Source of the DNA: UBA1783 sp964449115
GTDB taxonomy: Bacteria; Bacillota_I; Bacilli_A; Erysipelotrichales; Erysipelotrichaceae
Assembly (NCBI GenBank): GCA_964449115.1
Contig: CAYUXW010000011.1
Coordinates: 1-49,747, forward strand
DNA: 49,747 nucleotides
Reading direction: 5' to 3'
Every line of letters begins with the position of its first letter. The first letter of the stretch is position 1. Shown in pieces: positions 1 through 8,736 of this stretch. The translations under genes were made by a program, and so were the position numbers. A model generated the notes under the pieces. It was not told the origin of the DNA. It saw only the letters and a program-made list of their open reading frames with translations, and did not search any database.

Positions 1-26
1 AAAGGTGATTTTTTCAGTCACCTTTT
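1..26 (+). terminator. possible hairpin at the window edge
   Basis: AAAGGTGA (1-8) and TCACCTTT (18-25) can pair across a 9-base loop. There is only a short T run, so this may be the remnant of a terminator for a gene left of the window. Positions 27-87 hold no gene that I can see. Confidence 0.3.
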
Positions 27-87
27 CACTTCTTTTGGTGCAGCCCCCAAAGTTTACCCCCAAATCCCCTAATCTTTTTTAATTACC

Positions 88-632
88 CAAGAAAGGCTCG
101 CAAAAGAGGCAAGCCCAGTAATATGAATGGAATATCTCATCAGCAAATCTGTATGGTCATCCCAACTGATCGAAATGGACATGAGATATTCAGAGCAATA
201 GGTTTTAGAAAACCAACTACTATAAATATTCTACTGCAGTTTGCTAAAAGAATCTCTAATAAATCCGTTATTTACAGTGATGGTTCATTCTATTACAACC
301 AGCTGGCTGAAGTATGCGAAAGTAAGTTAGTAAATTTAAAGACACATACTTCTTACAATAAGGTAGAACATTTAAATACTGCCAGTTATATTCATAGCTT
401 AATAAAGAGAATGTTTGCTTACATTAAGAGTATTGCTACCAAGTATGTAAACAGGTATCTTTCGTTAATGATCTTTCTAAGAAGATTTGCTGATTCTAAT
501 GACAACGAAACATATCAACCATGATTGGTATATCAAAGTAGTTTAAATTTAGAGTTCCCTATGAGTATACCAGGTGTTATCAATTATTCTGTAGAGTTTA
601 TGATACCTAGGTATATTATTCGTTAATTAAGC
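88..632 (+). mobile_element. 5'-truncated IS1595-type insertion sequence, copy 1
   Basis: This segment is nearly identical to the 3' half of the element at 2291-3413. Similarity begins at CAAGAAAGGCTCG (about 88; partner about 2869) and runs to the same terminal inverted-repeat end (609-632, ending TTAATTAAGC). The left inverted repeat, the zinc-ribbon and the helix-turn-helix part of the transposase are missing, so the copy cannot move by itself. No target-site duplication is visible. Confidence 0.85.
91..600 (+). pseudogene. IS1595-family transposase, C-terminal remnant
   Basis: The open stretch at 123-524 translates to the DDE catalytic region of an ISXO2/IS1595-type transposase: TDRNGHEIFRAIGF, then a YSDGS motif, then VEHLNTASYIHSLIKR with the family-typical HLNT. 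The N-terminal half is absent. At the 3' end a small deletion after GACAACGAAA shifts the frame relative to the copy at 2813-3382, and an in-frame TAG follows at the position where the sister copy reads TGG. It is a dead fragment and not an intact 133-residue gene. The ATG at 123 is a chance start created by decay. Confidence 0.85.
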
Positions 633-693
633 AAATCTTTTTATAAACCGCTCATTTTAAGATAGTTGTAGAAAAATACCCTTAATCTTATTT

Positions 694-1500
694 TTATGCT
701 TTAGCCTTATCTTTCTTAAAAACCACGACAATAAACAGCACTGCAGAAGCAACCAGAAAACCATAAACAAAAATATTATTTTCTTTTTTAGGTAAAAGGT
801 TAATATGATAATCTATACCATACATTACTTCATTAGGATGAAGTTTTTGAAACTGTTCAATTTCTTCTTTTATTTCTACCATTTTTTCTTTTTGCTGTTT
901 TAAAAAGTCTTCAACTGTTGGTAGTTGTGCAATATTTTGCACTTGATAATAATCTTCAATTAATTTATCACCATGAGAAAAAGGAATAACGTATTCTACA
1001 CCATCATTTACATATGTCAACAGATAATCATATACAGAAATTCGATACAAATTGAATTCATCTTCTTTTGTTAGCCTCGACATTAAATCTATGGCATCCT
1101 TAAAAGCATTAGCTTTCCCGCCTATAGCTCCAAAAGAATATACGCCCTTTTCTTCGTACATTTCAATTAATATAATTCCTTTGTCATTATATTTAGTATA
1201 GAACAAAAATTCTTTCTTATCGTTCTTTATCTTTAGTTCCTCTAAATTTTTTATTTCGTTATCTATTAGCAAGTATAAATTAAGTGTACTATATCTTAAT
1301 CCATTTGATACATCACATTCCTTTATTTCTGATTTATTTTCAAACAAATCAGAATATTCCGCTTCCATAAATGAAGTTATTAAGTCCCATTCTTTAAAGA
1401 TTTCTTGCCTCATTGAATCTGGAGCCTCTTCAGCTTTTGTATTTATAGGGAAAACAAGAAATGAAAATAAGCAAAATATTATAAATAATCTTTTCTTCAT
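694..1500 (-). CDS. exported, C-terminally membrane-anchored protein of unknown function
   Basis: I do not recognise a family for this 268-residue protein. It has a classical signal peptide (KKR followed by a hydrophobic stretch, residues 1-23, with a likely cut after TKA). An extracellular Glu/Lys-rich body of about 215 residues follows. Near the C-terminus a single membrane helix (about 244-262) is followed by a short positive tail (KKDKAKA), giving an outside body and an inside tail. The middle part (KKEFLFYTKYNDKGIILIEMYEEKG) looks like beta-strand-rich globular sequence. It starts 26 bp after the cysteine protease gene and is almost certainly co-transcribed with it, so it may anchor, inhibit or present that protease. 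The pair lies between two IS1595-type remnants, which suggests acquired DNA. Confidence 0.6.
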   Translation of the reverse strand: MKKRLFIIFCLFSFLVFPINTKAEEAPDSMRQEIFKEWDLITSFMEAEYSDLFENKSEIKECDVSNGLRYSTLNLYLLIDNEIKNLEELKIKNDKKEFLFYTKYNDKGIILIEMYEEKGVYSFGAIGGKANAFKDAIDLMSRLTKEDEFNLYRISVYDYLLTYVNDGVEYVIPFSHGDKLIEDYYQVQNIAQLPTVEDFLKQQKEKMVEIKEEIEQFQKLHPNEVMYGIDYHINLLPKKENNIFVYGFLVASAVLFIVVVFKKDKAKA

Positions 1501-1526
1501 ATAAGCCTCCTGTCTTTTTAATTTAA

Positions 1527-2084
1527 TTAATAGATATTATAAACTGTTTGGTACCACTCAAAACTATAAGCACTATAGTTAACAAATGTATTGTAATTTA
1601 AAATATAAGTGGTTCCAACAGCAGGATCCATATAATAAACCATATTATTTGAACTATTATACCCCTTTAAAGCAACTACATGACCAGTATTGTTTGTAGA
1701 AGAAGTATCTTTCCATTCCACAACTACAGCAGCACTATAACCATCAATCTGTTGCATAATCTGATTAAAAGTAAGGTATCCCGTGATAGCAGTTGAGTGA
1801 CTTTGATTATAAGCGATAAAACCTCTTCTAATTTCGTAAATAGTAGCTGTTCTATCATAAGTAACTCCACAAGCATTTCTATACTGAACATAAGTAATCA
1901 AATACCCTTTAGAATGAAGAATTGCAGTCCCTACCGCAACCCAACATGTGTTAGAGTTAGATTGTTGGAAATTCGGAACAGATAAAACTCTATAGTTAGA
2001 ATACGCTTTAATTTCGCAATCACTTTTATCAATAATACAAAAGCAAAGGAAAAATGACATTAAGAGTAAAAGTACTTTTTTCAT
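1527..2084 (-). CDS. secreted papain-like (C39/C70-type) cysteine protease
   Basis: This 185-residue exported protein has a signal peptide (residues 1 to about 27). The mature part fits a minimal papain fold. VPNFQQSNSNTCW carries a Gln41 suited to the oxyanion hole and the nucleophile Cys47. GHVVALKGY carries the base His135. YYMDPAVG carries Asp153, the usual third catalytic residue. This order is typical of C39-like, C70 and staphopain-type cysteine peptidases. There is no C39 exporter nearby, so it is more likely a secreted protease or effector than a bacteriocin-processing domain. It is the first gene of a two-gene operon with the membrane-anchored protein downstream, and has its own consensus promoter about 160 bp upstream. 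The protease fold is well supported; the substrate is unknown. Confidence 0.7.
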   Translation of the reverse strand: MKKVLLLLMSFFLCFCIIDKSDCEIKAYSNYRVLSVPNFQQSNSNTCWVAVGTAILHSKGYLITYVQYRNACGVTYDRTATIYEIRRGFIAYNQSHSTAITGYLTFNQIMQQIDGYSAAVVVEWKDTSSTNNTGHVVALKGYNSSNNMVYYMDPAVGTTYILNYNTFVNYSAYSFEWYQTVYNIY

Positions 2085-2241
2085 AATAATACGACCTCCT
2101 TTATATGAAATTAAAAGTATGTATAAATAATAATTCTAGCTTCATTTGGGTTTAACACCTTTTTATAAAAGAACAACATAAAATTTATTCTTATGTAGCC
2201 TAATATTATTGCCTTTATATGCTTATCTGCTACCTAATTAA

Positions 2242-2270
2242 ATTATAAAATACAACAATATTCTTGTAAA
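2242..2270 (-). promoter_or_regulatory. sigma-A-type promoter of the cysteine-protease operon
   Basis: Read on the minus strand, the -35 is TTTACA (2265-2270) and the -10 is TATAAT (2242-2247), with an exact 17-base spacer. It faces the protease gene and leaves a leader of about 150 bases (2085-2235). I see no recognisable riboswitch in that leader. Confidence 0.6.
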
Positions 2271-2290
2271 TAAAAAAGTAAAATAAAAAC

Positions 2291-2314
2291 GCTTAATTAA
2301 CCAATAATATACCT
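2291..2314 (+). repeat. left terminal inverted repeat of IS1595-type copy 2
   Basis: It begins GCTTAATTAAC and ends AATAATATACCT. It pairs with the reverse complement of 3390-3413 with one mismatch, at position 12. Confidence 0.85.
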
Positions 2315-2384
2315 GTGTCCATAAAAAGACCCATAGATAAAGAAAAAAATGAAGTATGTTATTACTGGAAGAGGTACATAACAT

Positions 2385-3382
2385 ATGAAACAACAGGAAT
2401 TATTGAAAACATTGGCTCAATTATCCGAAAACCAAAGAAAAAGATTAGAAATTTGGTTGAAGGATCAGTTCAATCTTAATGAAGAACTCAAGAACACCAG
2501 ACCACCAGTCTGCCCACACTGTCATAAGGAAAGTCGAATGATAAAAAAAGGTATCCTGAACAACAAGCAAAGATACCAGTGTAAGGAGTGTGGAAAATTA
2601 TTCATATATGACAGTCAGACAATTACATCATATATGAAGATAAAGAAAGATGTCTTTTATGAAATAGTTTTGGACACTCTGAATGGATGTTCACTTAAAT
2701 CAACAGCACCATACTTGATCTGTCTGTAAAAACAGTTTTCTTCAGTCAACATAAGTTTCTATGCTTTCTACAGGAATATCTTGGCAGAGAAAACCAGTCA
2801 ATCTCAAACATTGTGAAAACAAAAGAAGCATTTAACCTTGCAAGTGAAAAAGTAACCGGAAAAATAGCAAGAAAGGCTCGCAAAAGAGGCAAGCCCAGTA
2901 ATATAAGGGGAATATCTCATCATCAAGTCTGTATAATCACCTCAACTGATCGAAATGGACATGAGATATTCAGGGCAATCGGTTTTGGAAAACCAACTAC
3001 TATAAATATTCTACTACATTTCGCTAAAAGAATCTCTAATAAATCAGTTATTTACAGTGATGGTTCATTCTGTTACAACCAGCTGGCTGAAGCAAGTGAA
3101 AGTAAACTGGTAAATTTAAAGACACATACTTCTTACAACAAGGTAGAACATTTAAATACTGCCAGTTATATTCATAGCTTAATAAAGAGAATGTTTGCTT
3201 ACATTAAGAGTGTCGCTACCAAGTATATAAACAGATATCTTTCGTTAGTAGTTTTTTTAAGAAGATTTGCCGATACCGATGACAACGAAAAGATACCGGC
3301 TATGATTGGTTTATCAAAGTGGTTTAAATTTAGAGTTACCTATGAGTATACCAGGTGTTATCAATTATTCTGTAGCGTATAA
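2385..3382 (+). pseudogene. IS1595-family transposase broken by one frameshift
   Basis: The first part (2385-2729) encodes the N-terminal zinc ribbon (CPHCHKES and CKECGKLF) and a helix-turn-helix segment, then runs out of frame near 2705-2712. The same protein continues in the next frame from about 2708 (LDLSVKTVFFSQHKFL) through the DDE domain (TDRNGHEIFRAIGF, YSDGSF, HLNTASYIHSLIKR, RYLSLVVFLRRFAD) to the stop at 3380-3382. Apart from this one-base loss the protein looks full length, about 330 residues. I see no slippery heptamer at the junction, so decay fits better than programmed frameshifting. The GTG at 2813 is not a genuine start. Confidence 0.8.
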
Positions 3383-3389
3383 AACACCT

Positions 3390-3413
3390 AGGTATATTAT
3401 TCGTTAATTAAGC
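3390..3413 (+). repeat. right terminal inverted repeat of IS1595-type copy 2
   Basis: It ends TTCGTTAATTAAGC and is identical to the end of the truncated copy at 609-632, which ties the two copies to the same element. Confidence 0.85.
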
Positions 3414-3445
3414 GTAGAAAAAAGTAAAATACTTGAATTAAAAAA

Positions 3446-3479
3446 CTTATTTCCGATTTTTAAATCGTCCGGAAATAAG
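3446..3479. repeat. 10-bp perfect inverted repeat, hairpin
   Basis: CTTATTTCCG (3446-3455) pairs with CGGAAATAAG (3470-3479), and GATTT/AAATC inside can extend the stem. It lies between the right end of the IS1595-type element and the IS66-like relic. It could be an element end or a transcription terminator; there is no long T run on either side. Confidence 0.4.
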
Positions 3480-3519
3480 CCTTATAAAAAGGTACATTAA
3501 AATCATACATGAATAATAA

Positions 3520-4110
3520 ATGTTCTTGCTTTTACTTTGAAATCCTTATAAATAGTTTTTTATATGCTGGTTCATACTTCTTTGCTATATTTGGATTTTC
3601 TTTATCATATTCAGATAAAGCTTTTTGTAGTATCGATGTACATTTTTTCATATTTGTCAATTTTTTCTTTTTAAAATGAATCTATACCATCTTTTATATA
3701 CTTCTTTCTTTCATGTAGTATCTGCTGTAATAATGGCTTCATACTCTGGTAGTGCTTGTCACAATAATGTTCAATACCAGTTGTTAAATATCTTAAGATA
3801 TGGTCATTATATTCTATATGTATATGATTATCGATACTATAATATGGTTTGAAATAATTATGAACTAGGTAATTATTAAATCATTCTAATAACTTTATTG
3901 TCTCTTCTTGTTTATTTAATCTTTTATGTGTACCTAAATAATATGATGCATCTTCAGTTGATATGATATGTAACCATTTGGCTTTCCAATTACTTTCCAA
4001 CCTGATTCATCAGCACCTACTACATATGAATTTAAAATATCTACTAAAATATAATCTATATACTTTGAAACCAAACAAGATACATTTTTTATTCAGGTGA
4101 CTGTTTATTC
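3520..4110 (-). pseudogene. decayed IS66-type transposase
   Basis: No intact gene remains in 3414-4151, but the minus strand read across several frames gives IS66-like transposase pieces in the right order. They are VVGADESGWKVIGKPN (DDE 'ADETGW.V.GK' region), WLHIISTEDASYYLGTHKR, VHNYFKPYY (compare VHDHWKPYY in IS66), HIEYNDHILRYLTTGIEHY and LLQQILHERKKYIKDGIDS, then a C-terminal piece ending YKKLFIRISK. Stops and frame changes separate the pieces, so it is non-functional. Family assignment rests on these motifs alone. Confidence 0.6.
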
Positions 4111-4151
4111 ATTATAGCCTCCATTATCTTCCCTTAATATCTTGCTTTTAT

Positions 4152-4820
4152 CTAGCAGCCCGAGCATCCAGCTGGATTATCACTAACCATTTCCTGCAGA
4201 TAACAATCATATATGTCTTTCAATTCTGCTATCTGCCCTTTTGTCAGTTCCTCATAACTGTCAAAATGTGATTCAACTGTTCTTCTGTGAGCACCAATAA
4301 CTTCTCCATCTTTTACAAATATCAACATTGAAGCAACGATTTTTAAAACTCCATTGTCATCAACTTCGCTGATTTCAGAAAAGTCTACCTCGCTCATCAG
4401 CAGCACTTTTGAAACTTCTTTATACAAAGCAGCAAGTTGGCTGTCAACTCCATTTTCATAGTCTTCTCTAGCCTGCTTGATACTGAAATAATAGATTCTC
4501 ATTCCGGGATACTGGTTGACAGCATCAATTAAAACCGGTAATGCTCTTCGACACCAACTACACTCTGGCCAGCCAAAATAGATAACATGAGTACCGTTAA
4601 TCAAAGAATCTATAACTTCCTGTTGTTCAATATATTTTATTGAATTGTTTTCGTCAATTTCTATGGTCGTTATTGTTTTACCGCTCTCATTTAATTGGCC
4701 GTTGATACTTTCATATTCTTCTTTAAATCTAATATTATCAGTTTTAATATCATCAGTCTTACAACCGATTAAAGAAAGCAATATAAAAAACAATAGTAGA
4801 ATAATCTTTAATTTTCTCAT
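4152..4820 (-). CDS. thioredoxin-fold lipoprotein (bacteriocin-transport-accessory/PedC-like)
   Basis: The 222-residue protein begins with a lipoprotein signal ending in the lipobox SLIGC (lipidated Cys20). A thioredoxin-like domain follows, with the redox motif GWPECSWCRRALPVL (Cys87-x-x-Cys90). This is the arrangement seen in small Firmicutes thioredoxin-fold proteins often annotated as bacteriocin transport accessory or PedC-like proteins. It probably acts as an extracytoplasmic thiol oxidoreductase or disulfide carrier. Unusually, the protein ends in Cys-Ser-Gly-Cys (219-222), a second CxxC at the extreme C-terminus. Its ATG overlaps the rpe stop by 4 bases (ATGA), making it the last gene of the rlmN operon, the position where thiamine pyrophosphokinase is found in Bacillus. 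No bacteriocin gene is near. Confidence 0.65.
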   Translation of the reverse strand: MRKLKIILLLFFILLSLIGCKTDDIKTDNIRFKEEYESINGQLNESGKTITTIEIDENNSIKYIEQQEVIDSLINGTHVIYFGWPECSWCRRALPVLIDAVNQYPGMRIYYFSIKQAREDYENGVDSQLAALYKEVSKVLLMSEVDFSEISEVDDNGVLKIVASMLIFVKDGEVIGAHRRTVESHFDSYEELTKGQIAELKDIYDCYLQEMVSDNPAGCSGC

Positions 4821-5491
4821 TTGTTTTCCTTCTTTAAACTCAAAAGACTATCAACAGCATGATCAAAACTTATCGGATTATTAAAACAATAAGAGCCAGC
4901 TACCAAACAATCACAATGATGCTCGATGGCTTTTTTACCATTTTCATAATTGATGCCACCATCTATCTGTATTAAATAATTCAAATCATTTTCTATACGA
5001 TAATTATGTAACCAGTCACATTTACTCAACATTTCAGGCATAAATTTCTGCCCACCAAAACCAGGTTCAACAGACATAACTAAAACCATATCTATCTTAT
5101 GTAAAACGGGTTCTAATACTTCTACTGGAGTGGCAGGTTTAACTGAAACACCTGCCTTCATGCCTTTAGCGTGAATCTTATCAATAACCGCATTGCACTC
5201 ATCCAGATTCTCAACTGCTTCATAGTGGAATGTCAGCATATCAACTCGAGCTTTATCAAAGTAATCAACCGTTTTTAATGGATTGGCTACCATGATATGT
5301 ACATCAATAAACTTATCAGTAATCGTACATACTTGTTCTAAAATTTGTGGACCAAAAGATAAATTTGGAACAAAGTTGCCATCCATGACATCATAATGCA
5401 GCCACTGCGCATTTGATTTATTAAACATTTCAATATCTTTTTCAAGATTTAAAAAATTAGCCGACAACAGTGAAGGCGATACAATAATCAT
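4817..5491 (-). CDS. rpe: ribulose-phosphate 3-epimerase
   Basis: Interconverts D-ribulose 5-phosphate and D-xylulose 5-phosphate in the pentose phosphate pathway; cytosolic TIM-barrel enzyme. Conserved motifs are in order: SPSLLSANF at the start, HYDVMDGNFVPNLSFGP with metal and catalytic residues, HIMVANP, MSVEPGFGGQKFM (phosphate loop) and QIDGGIN. I place the start at the ATG at 5491 (protein MIIVSPSLLS, 224 residues) because an AGGAG lies 8 bases upstream. A longer reading from 5518 would begin inside rsgA and lacks a ribosome binding site. The start overlaps the rsgA stop as ATGA, so translation is probably coupled. RpiB, the isomerase of the same branch, is encoded at 31114-31554. Confidence 0.95.
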   Translation of the reverse strand: MIIVSPSLLSANFLNLEKDIEMFNKSNAQWLHYDVMDGNFVPNLSFGPQILEQVCTITDKFIDVHIMVANPLKTVDYFDKARVDMLTFHYEAVENLDECNAVIDKIHAKGMKAGVSVKPATPVEVLEPVLHKIDMVLVMSVEPGFGGQKFMPEMLSKCDWLHNYRIENDLNYLIQIDGGINYENGKKAIEHHCDCLVAGSYCFNNPISFDHAVDSLLSLKKENK

Positions 5492-6348
5492 AATTCCCAC
5501 TCCTTTCTTTGGTTGCACAAAGGTACAACATCTAAATAGTTTTTATATCTTAAAGACGAAACGATTCCATCTTCAACACCTTTTTTAATAGCACAATCAG
5601 GCTCATTAATATGCTGGCAATCATTAAAGCGACAGTGCCCTTCCACTTTAAAGTCTTTAATCTTTTCAATCAGAACTTTAGAATCAATTCTGGAAAAATC
5701 CAGTGATGAAAAACCTGGAGTATCAGCCAGCCAGCCACCAGCAACCTGAAACAGCTCAGTATGTCTGGTCGTATGTTTGCCTCGTCCTAAAGCTTTGGAT
5801 ATTTCCTGAGTATGTAAAGCGAAACTTTTATCCAACCTGTTCAACAGGCTGCTTTTACCTACTCCTGATTGGCCTGCCAAAACAGTTACCTTATCTTTTA
5901 AGGCTTCTTTTAATTTAGTTAAATCATCACCAAAACCGGTACAGATTACTTTATAGCCTGACTTTTTATAATCTTCAATATATTTATAGATTTCAGCGGA
6001 CTGTTCAATCAAATCCATCTTTGTAATTACAATAACTGGTTCAATATCATTATAACTTATTAAAAATATCAGTCTATCTACCAGGATATTGGAAAAGTCA
6101 GGTTCCACAGCACTCATCACAATCATTGCCTGATCGACATTGGTGATAGCTGGTCGATACATCTGATTTCTTCTTTCTAAAATCCTCTGAATACAATATT
6201 TTTCATCAATAAGTTCAAATTCTACCTGATCTCCAACAAATGGTCTATCCTGCAAGCGGACTTTCCCCATTGCCAGTGAATCATATTCTTTGCCTTCACT
6301 GTAAACCGTATATTGGTTAGAGACAATTTTTATAATCTTACCAATCAT
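5488..6348 (-). CDS. rsgA: small ribosomal subunit biogenesis GTPase RsgA
   Basis: A circularly permuted GTPase that helps mature the 30S subunit near the decoding centre. An N-terminal OB-fold domain (about residues 1-70) is followed by the permuted G domain. G4 TKMD comes before the P-loop GQSGVGKSSLLNRL, and ADTPGF (G3) comes last. The C-terminal zinc knuckle is visible as HCRFNDCQHINEPDC. The length of 286 residues is normal. It lies 1 bp after prkC, the usual Firmicutes arrangement (prkC-rsgA-rpe). In Bacillus, RsgA is a known PrkC substrate, which fits the shared operon. Confidence 0.95.
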   Translation of the reverse strand: MIGKIIKIVSNQYTVYSEGKEYDSLAMGKVRLQDRPFVGDQVEFELIDEKYCIQRILERRNQMYRPAITNVDQAMIVMSAVEPDFSNILVDRLIFLISYNDIEPVIVITKMDLIEQSAEIYKYIEDYKKSGYKVICTGFGDDLTKLKEALKDKVTVLAGQSGVGKSSLLNRLDKSFALHTQEISKALGRGKHTTRHTELFQVAGGWLADTPGFSSLDFSRIDSKVLIEKIKDFKVEGHCRFNDCQHINEPDCAIKKGVEDGIVSSLRYKNYLDVVPLCNQRKEWEL

Positions 6349-6349
6349 A

Positions 6350-8014
6350 TCAGTAATAACTCAAAGTTATGACCACTCCATCTGTTTGAACATAATATGT
6401 TCCCCAGCTTGGACTGCAGCCTACAACTGTACCTGGTGGAATAATGTAGTCACCATTTTCATCCAGGTTATCTTCGATATTAAGCTGACTCAGCATAACT
6501 TTCGCTCCCATTTCTTCCAACATTGTCTTAGCTTCATTTACATTCATTCCTTCAATACTTAAAGGAATCATAAATGAAACATCTGTAGCAACATCAAAAT
6601 TGATAATTTTCTTATCTGTCGGATCTAAAATCATTCCTTCATATAAACTCTGGAAGATTATTTCATCCTTTTTATGTTCCTTACTTTCAACTAAAGAGAC
6701 TACTACTTCAAAACCTGCCAATTCCAACATTGGTTTAACTGTATTGATATCCATACCTACATAGTTTTCAATCTTGAATTTCTTACCTAATGAAACTGTC
6801 AGTACAACACCACTTTGTTTTGCAACTTCTGTTCCAGCAGCTGGTGATATAGAGAAAACAATACCTTTTTCATAATCGAAAGTGGCTTCATAATTGATTG
6901 AGTCAACTTTAAGGCCTTGTGATTCAAGCAATATCACCGCATCTTCAACATCATACATGATGACATTAGGAATCCTTATCCTCTCTTTATTAAGCCCCAA
7001 TCCATTAGTTAAACTAATCAGCAAAAATAAGATTACTAAAGCTAAAATACTGGCTCCACCTATGGCAAAAGCATTCATGTAATCTACATTCTTTTTCTTT
7101 TTCTTCTTTATCAGTTGAGGTCTTTTTTGTTTTTTAGCTTCTTCTAACTTCTTCTTTTCTTCAACTTCTTTTAAATCCAGCTTTGGTTCATAATAACGAG
7201 CCAAATCCAAACAGGTAACCAGGTCATTATACATTTCCATAGCGGTTTTATATCTCAAATCAATTTTTCTAGCTGTTGATTTAGTAACGATATTTTCTAC
7301 TGACTGTGGAATCTGTAAGTTGAAATCTATGACACCAGGTACATCATTATGCATATGTTTAAGAGCAACCTCTACTGCTGTTTCACTATGATAAGGAACA
7401 TCTCCAGTAAGCAACTCATAAAATACAATTCCCAACGAATAAATATCCGCTTGAATCTGTACTGGTTTACCTTGAGCAAGTTCGGGAGCCATATAATGAA
7501 CTGAACCGATGACTGTATCAGTTTTAGTTATATCAGAAACACCAACTATTGAAGCGATACCGAAATCGGACAATTTTACTGTTCCATCATCCTTCACCAA
7601 CACATTTTGTGATTTTATATCACGATGAATGATGCCCATCTTATGAGCATGTTCAACTGCCGAAACCAGTTGCTTCATTATATTTACTGCTTCATCAATA
7701 GGGATGTTTCCTCTGGAACGAATCAGCTGCTTTAAAGTTTTACTATGGACATATTCCATAACAATATAGTGCTTGCCATCATGCTGTCCAACATCAAAAA
7801 CTTCAACAATATTAGGATGTGAGGTAGAAGTAATAGCCAGAGCTTCTCTTTTAAATCTAGTCAGATTTACTGGATCACTTGCTAAATCTCCTCTTAAAAC
7901 CTTGACTGCAACTTCGCGCTTCAAAATAGAGTCAATAGCTAAATATACATCAGCCATGCCTCCTTCACCAATTTTCTTAACTACTATATATCTATTTCCA
8001 ATCATTTCAGCCAT
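6350..8014 (-). CDS. prkC: PASTA-domain Ser/Thr protein kinase (PrkC/Stk1 type)
   Basis: A membrane-spanning eukaryotic-type kinase that senses muropeptides or lipid II and phosphorylates cell-wall, division and translation proteins. The kinase domain spans residues 1 to about 275: glycine loop GEGGMADVY, Lys38 in VAVKV, catalytic HRD at 130-132, DFG at 150-152 and APE at 176-178. A Lys-rich juxtamembrane stretch (about 287-309) precedes one membrane helix (about 315-337). Three PASTA repeats follow outside (about 345-412, 413-480, 481-554). All key catalytic residues are present. The cognate phosphatase gene prpC lies 5 bp upstream in the same operon. Confidence 0.95.
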   Translation of the reverse strand: MAEMIGNRYIVVKKIGEGGMADVYLAIDSILKREVAVKVLRGDLASDPVNLTRFKREALAITSTSHPNIVEVFDVGQHDGKHYIVMEYVHSKTLKQLIRSRGNIPIDEAVNIMKQLVSAVEHAHKMGIIHRDIKSQNVLVKDDGTVKLSDFGIASIVGVSDITKTDTVIGSVHYMAPELAQGKPVQIQADIYSLGIVFYELLTGDVPYHSETAVEVALKHMHNDVPGVIDFNLQIPQSVENIVTKSTARKIDLRYKTAMEMYNDLVTCLDLARYYEPKLDLKEVEEKKKLEEAKKQKRPQLIKKKKKKNVDYMNAFAIGGASILALVILFLLISLTNGLGLNKERIRIPNVIMYDVEDAVILLESQGLKVDSINYEATFDYEKGIVFSISPAAGTEVAKQSGVVLTVSLGKKFKIENYVGMDINTVKPMLELAGFEVVVSLVESKEHKKDEIIFQSLYEGMILDPTDKKIINFDVATDVSFMIPLSIEGMNVNEAKTMLEEMGAKVMLSQLNIEDNLDENGDYIIPPGTVVGCSPSWGTYYVQTDGVVITLSYY

Positions 8015-8019
8015 AACTA

Positions 8020-8736
8020 TTACCTCTGATAAATCAAGGCAGTAATATTATCTAAACCGCCTGCATCATTAGCCTTTTTGATCAGCTTTTTAACTTTATT
8101 CTCTATAGAACTTCTAGACAGCATAATTTCCTTAATATCTTCATCAGCAACAAAACCATGCAATCCATCAGAACATAGCAGAATAGCCTTATATTCCTGA
8201 CTGATTTCAAAAACATCAGCTTCAACTTTCGGAAAAACTCCTATTGCCTTGGAAATAACATTTTTACCTACCATCTGTTTAGCCAGATCTTCTGTCAGAT
8301 TATGCTTTTTAATTAAATCGTTAATCAGGGTATGATCTTCAGTGACTTGAACCAATTCACCATCCTTGGTAATAATATAACCTCTTGAATCACCAACATT
8401 GGCAATTAAAGTACAGTCATCATCAACATAAGCTGCTATCAGGGTCGTTCCCATGCCTTTGCAGTTATCGTCCTCAAGACCTTTTTTAAAAACTGCCAGA
8501 TTGGTAACATCAATTGCATTGTGCATTTTTTTAACCTGGTTTTCCGCTTTATAATCACCATTGAAATATGACGCCATCACCTTTGTGGCTAAATCAGCGG
8601 CAACTTCTCCAGCATTATTTCCACCAATTCCATCACAGACAACTCCAAGAAAAAGCTTTTCATTATCCACAATAACGAAACTGTCTTGATTTACTTTTCT
8701 TAGTCTTCCAGTATCGGTTAAACCATAACTACTCAT
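8020..8736 (-). CDS. prpC: PP2C-family protein phosphatase (PrpC/Stp)
   Basis: Mn2+-dependent Ser/Thr phosphatase that reverses PrkC phosphorylation. At 238 residues it has the normal length for bacterial stand-alone PPM phosphatases. Metal-binding motifs are present: VVCDGIGGNNAGE near residue 35, ANVGDSRGY in the middle, LLCSDGLHG and, near the C-terminus, GLDNITALI. The start codon overlaps the rlmN stop by one base (TAATG), which implies coupled expression with rlmN and prkC. Confidence 0.93.
   Translation of the reverse strand: MSSYGLTDTGRLRKVNQDSFVIVDNEKLFLGVVCDGIGGNNAGEVAADLATKVMASYFNGDYKAENQVKKMHNAIDVTNLAVFKKGLEDDNCKGMGTTLIAAYVDDDCTLIANVGDSRGYIITKDGELVQVTEDHTLINDLIKKHNLTEDLAKQMVGKNVISKAIGVFPKVEADVFEISQEYKAILLCSDGLHGFVADEDIKEIMLSRSSIENKVKKLIKKANDAGGLDNITALIYQR

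Larger units (their letters stand above)
2291..3413 (+). mobile_element. IS1595-type insertion sequence, copy 2, complete ends
   Basis: The 1123-bp element is defined by terminal inverted repeats at 2291-2314 and 3390-3413 (23 of 24 positions pair). It contains one transposase gene reading outward on the plus strand, broken by one frameshift. The flanks (ATAAAAAC on the left, GTAGAAAA on the right) do not form the 8-bp target duplication expected for the family, so the insertion is old or has recombined. Confidence 0.85.

Noticed and set aside
123..524. Intact 133-residue gene starting with ATG
   Set aside because: It is the C-terminal half of an IS1595-type transposase, with the start created by mutation; comparison with 2813-3382 shows it is a truncated relic.
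1797..1985. Open frame on the strand opposite the cysteine protease gene
   Set aside because: It lies wholly inside the protease gene, has no ribosome binding site and gives low-complexity Ser/Ile-rich protein; an antisense shadow, like many similar frames across the window.
2700..2730. Programmed frameshift in the IS1595-type transposase
   Set aside because: No slippery A-rich or T-rich heptamer or stem is visible at the junction, and this family normally uses a single frame; a plain deletion is simpler.
4817..5518. Longer start of rpe at 5518
   Set aside because: The ATG at 5491 has AGGAG at the right distance and matches the family's N-terminus; the extension only repeats the rsgA end in another frame.
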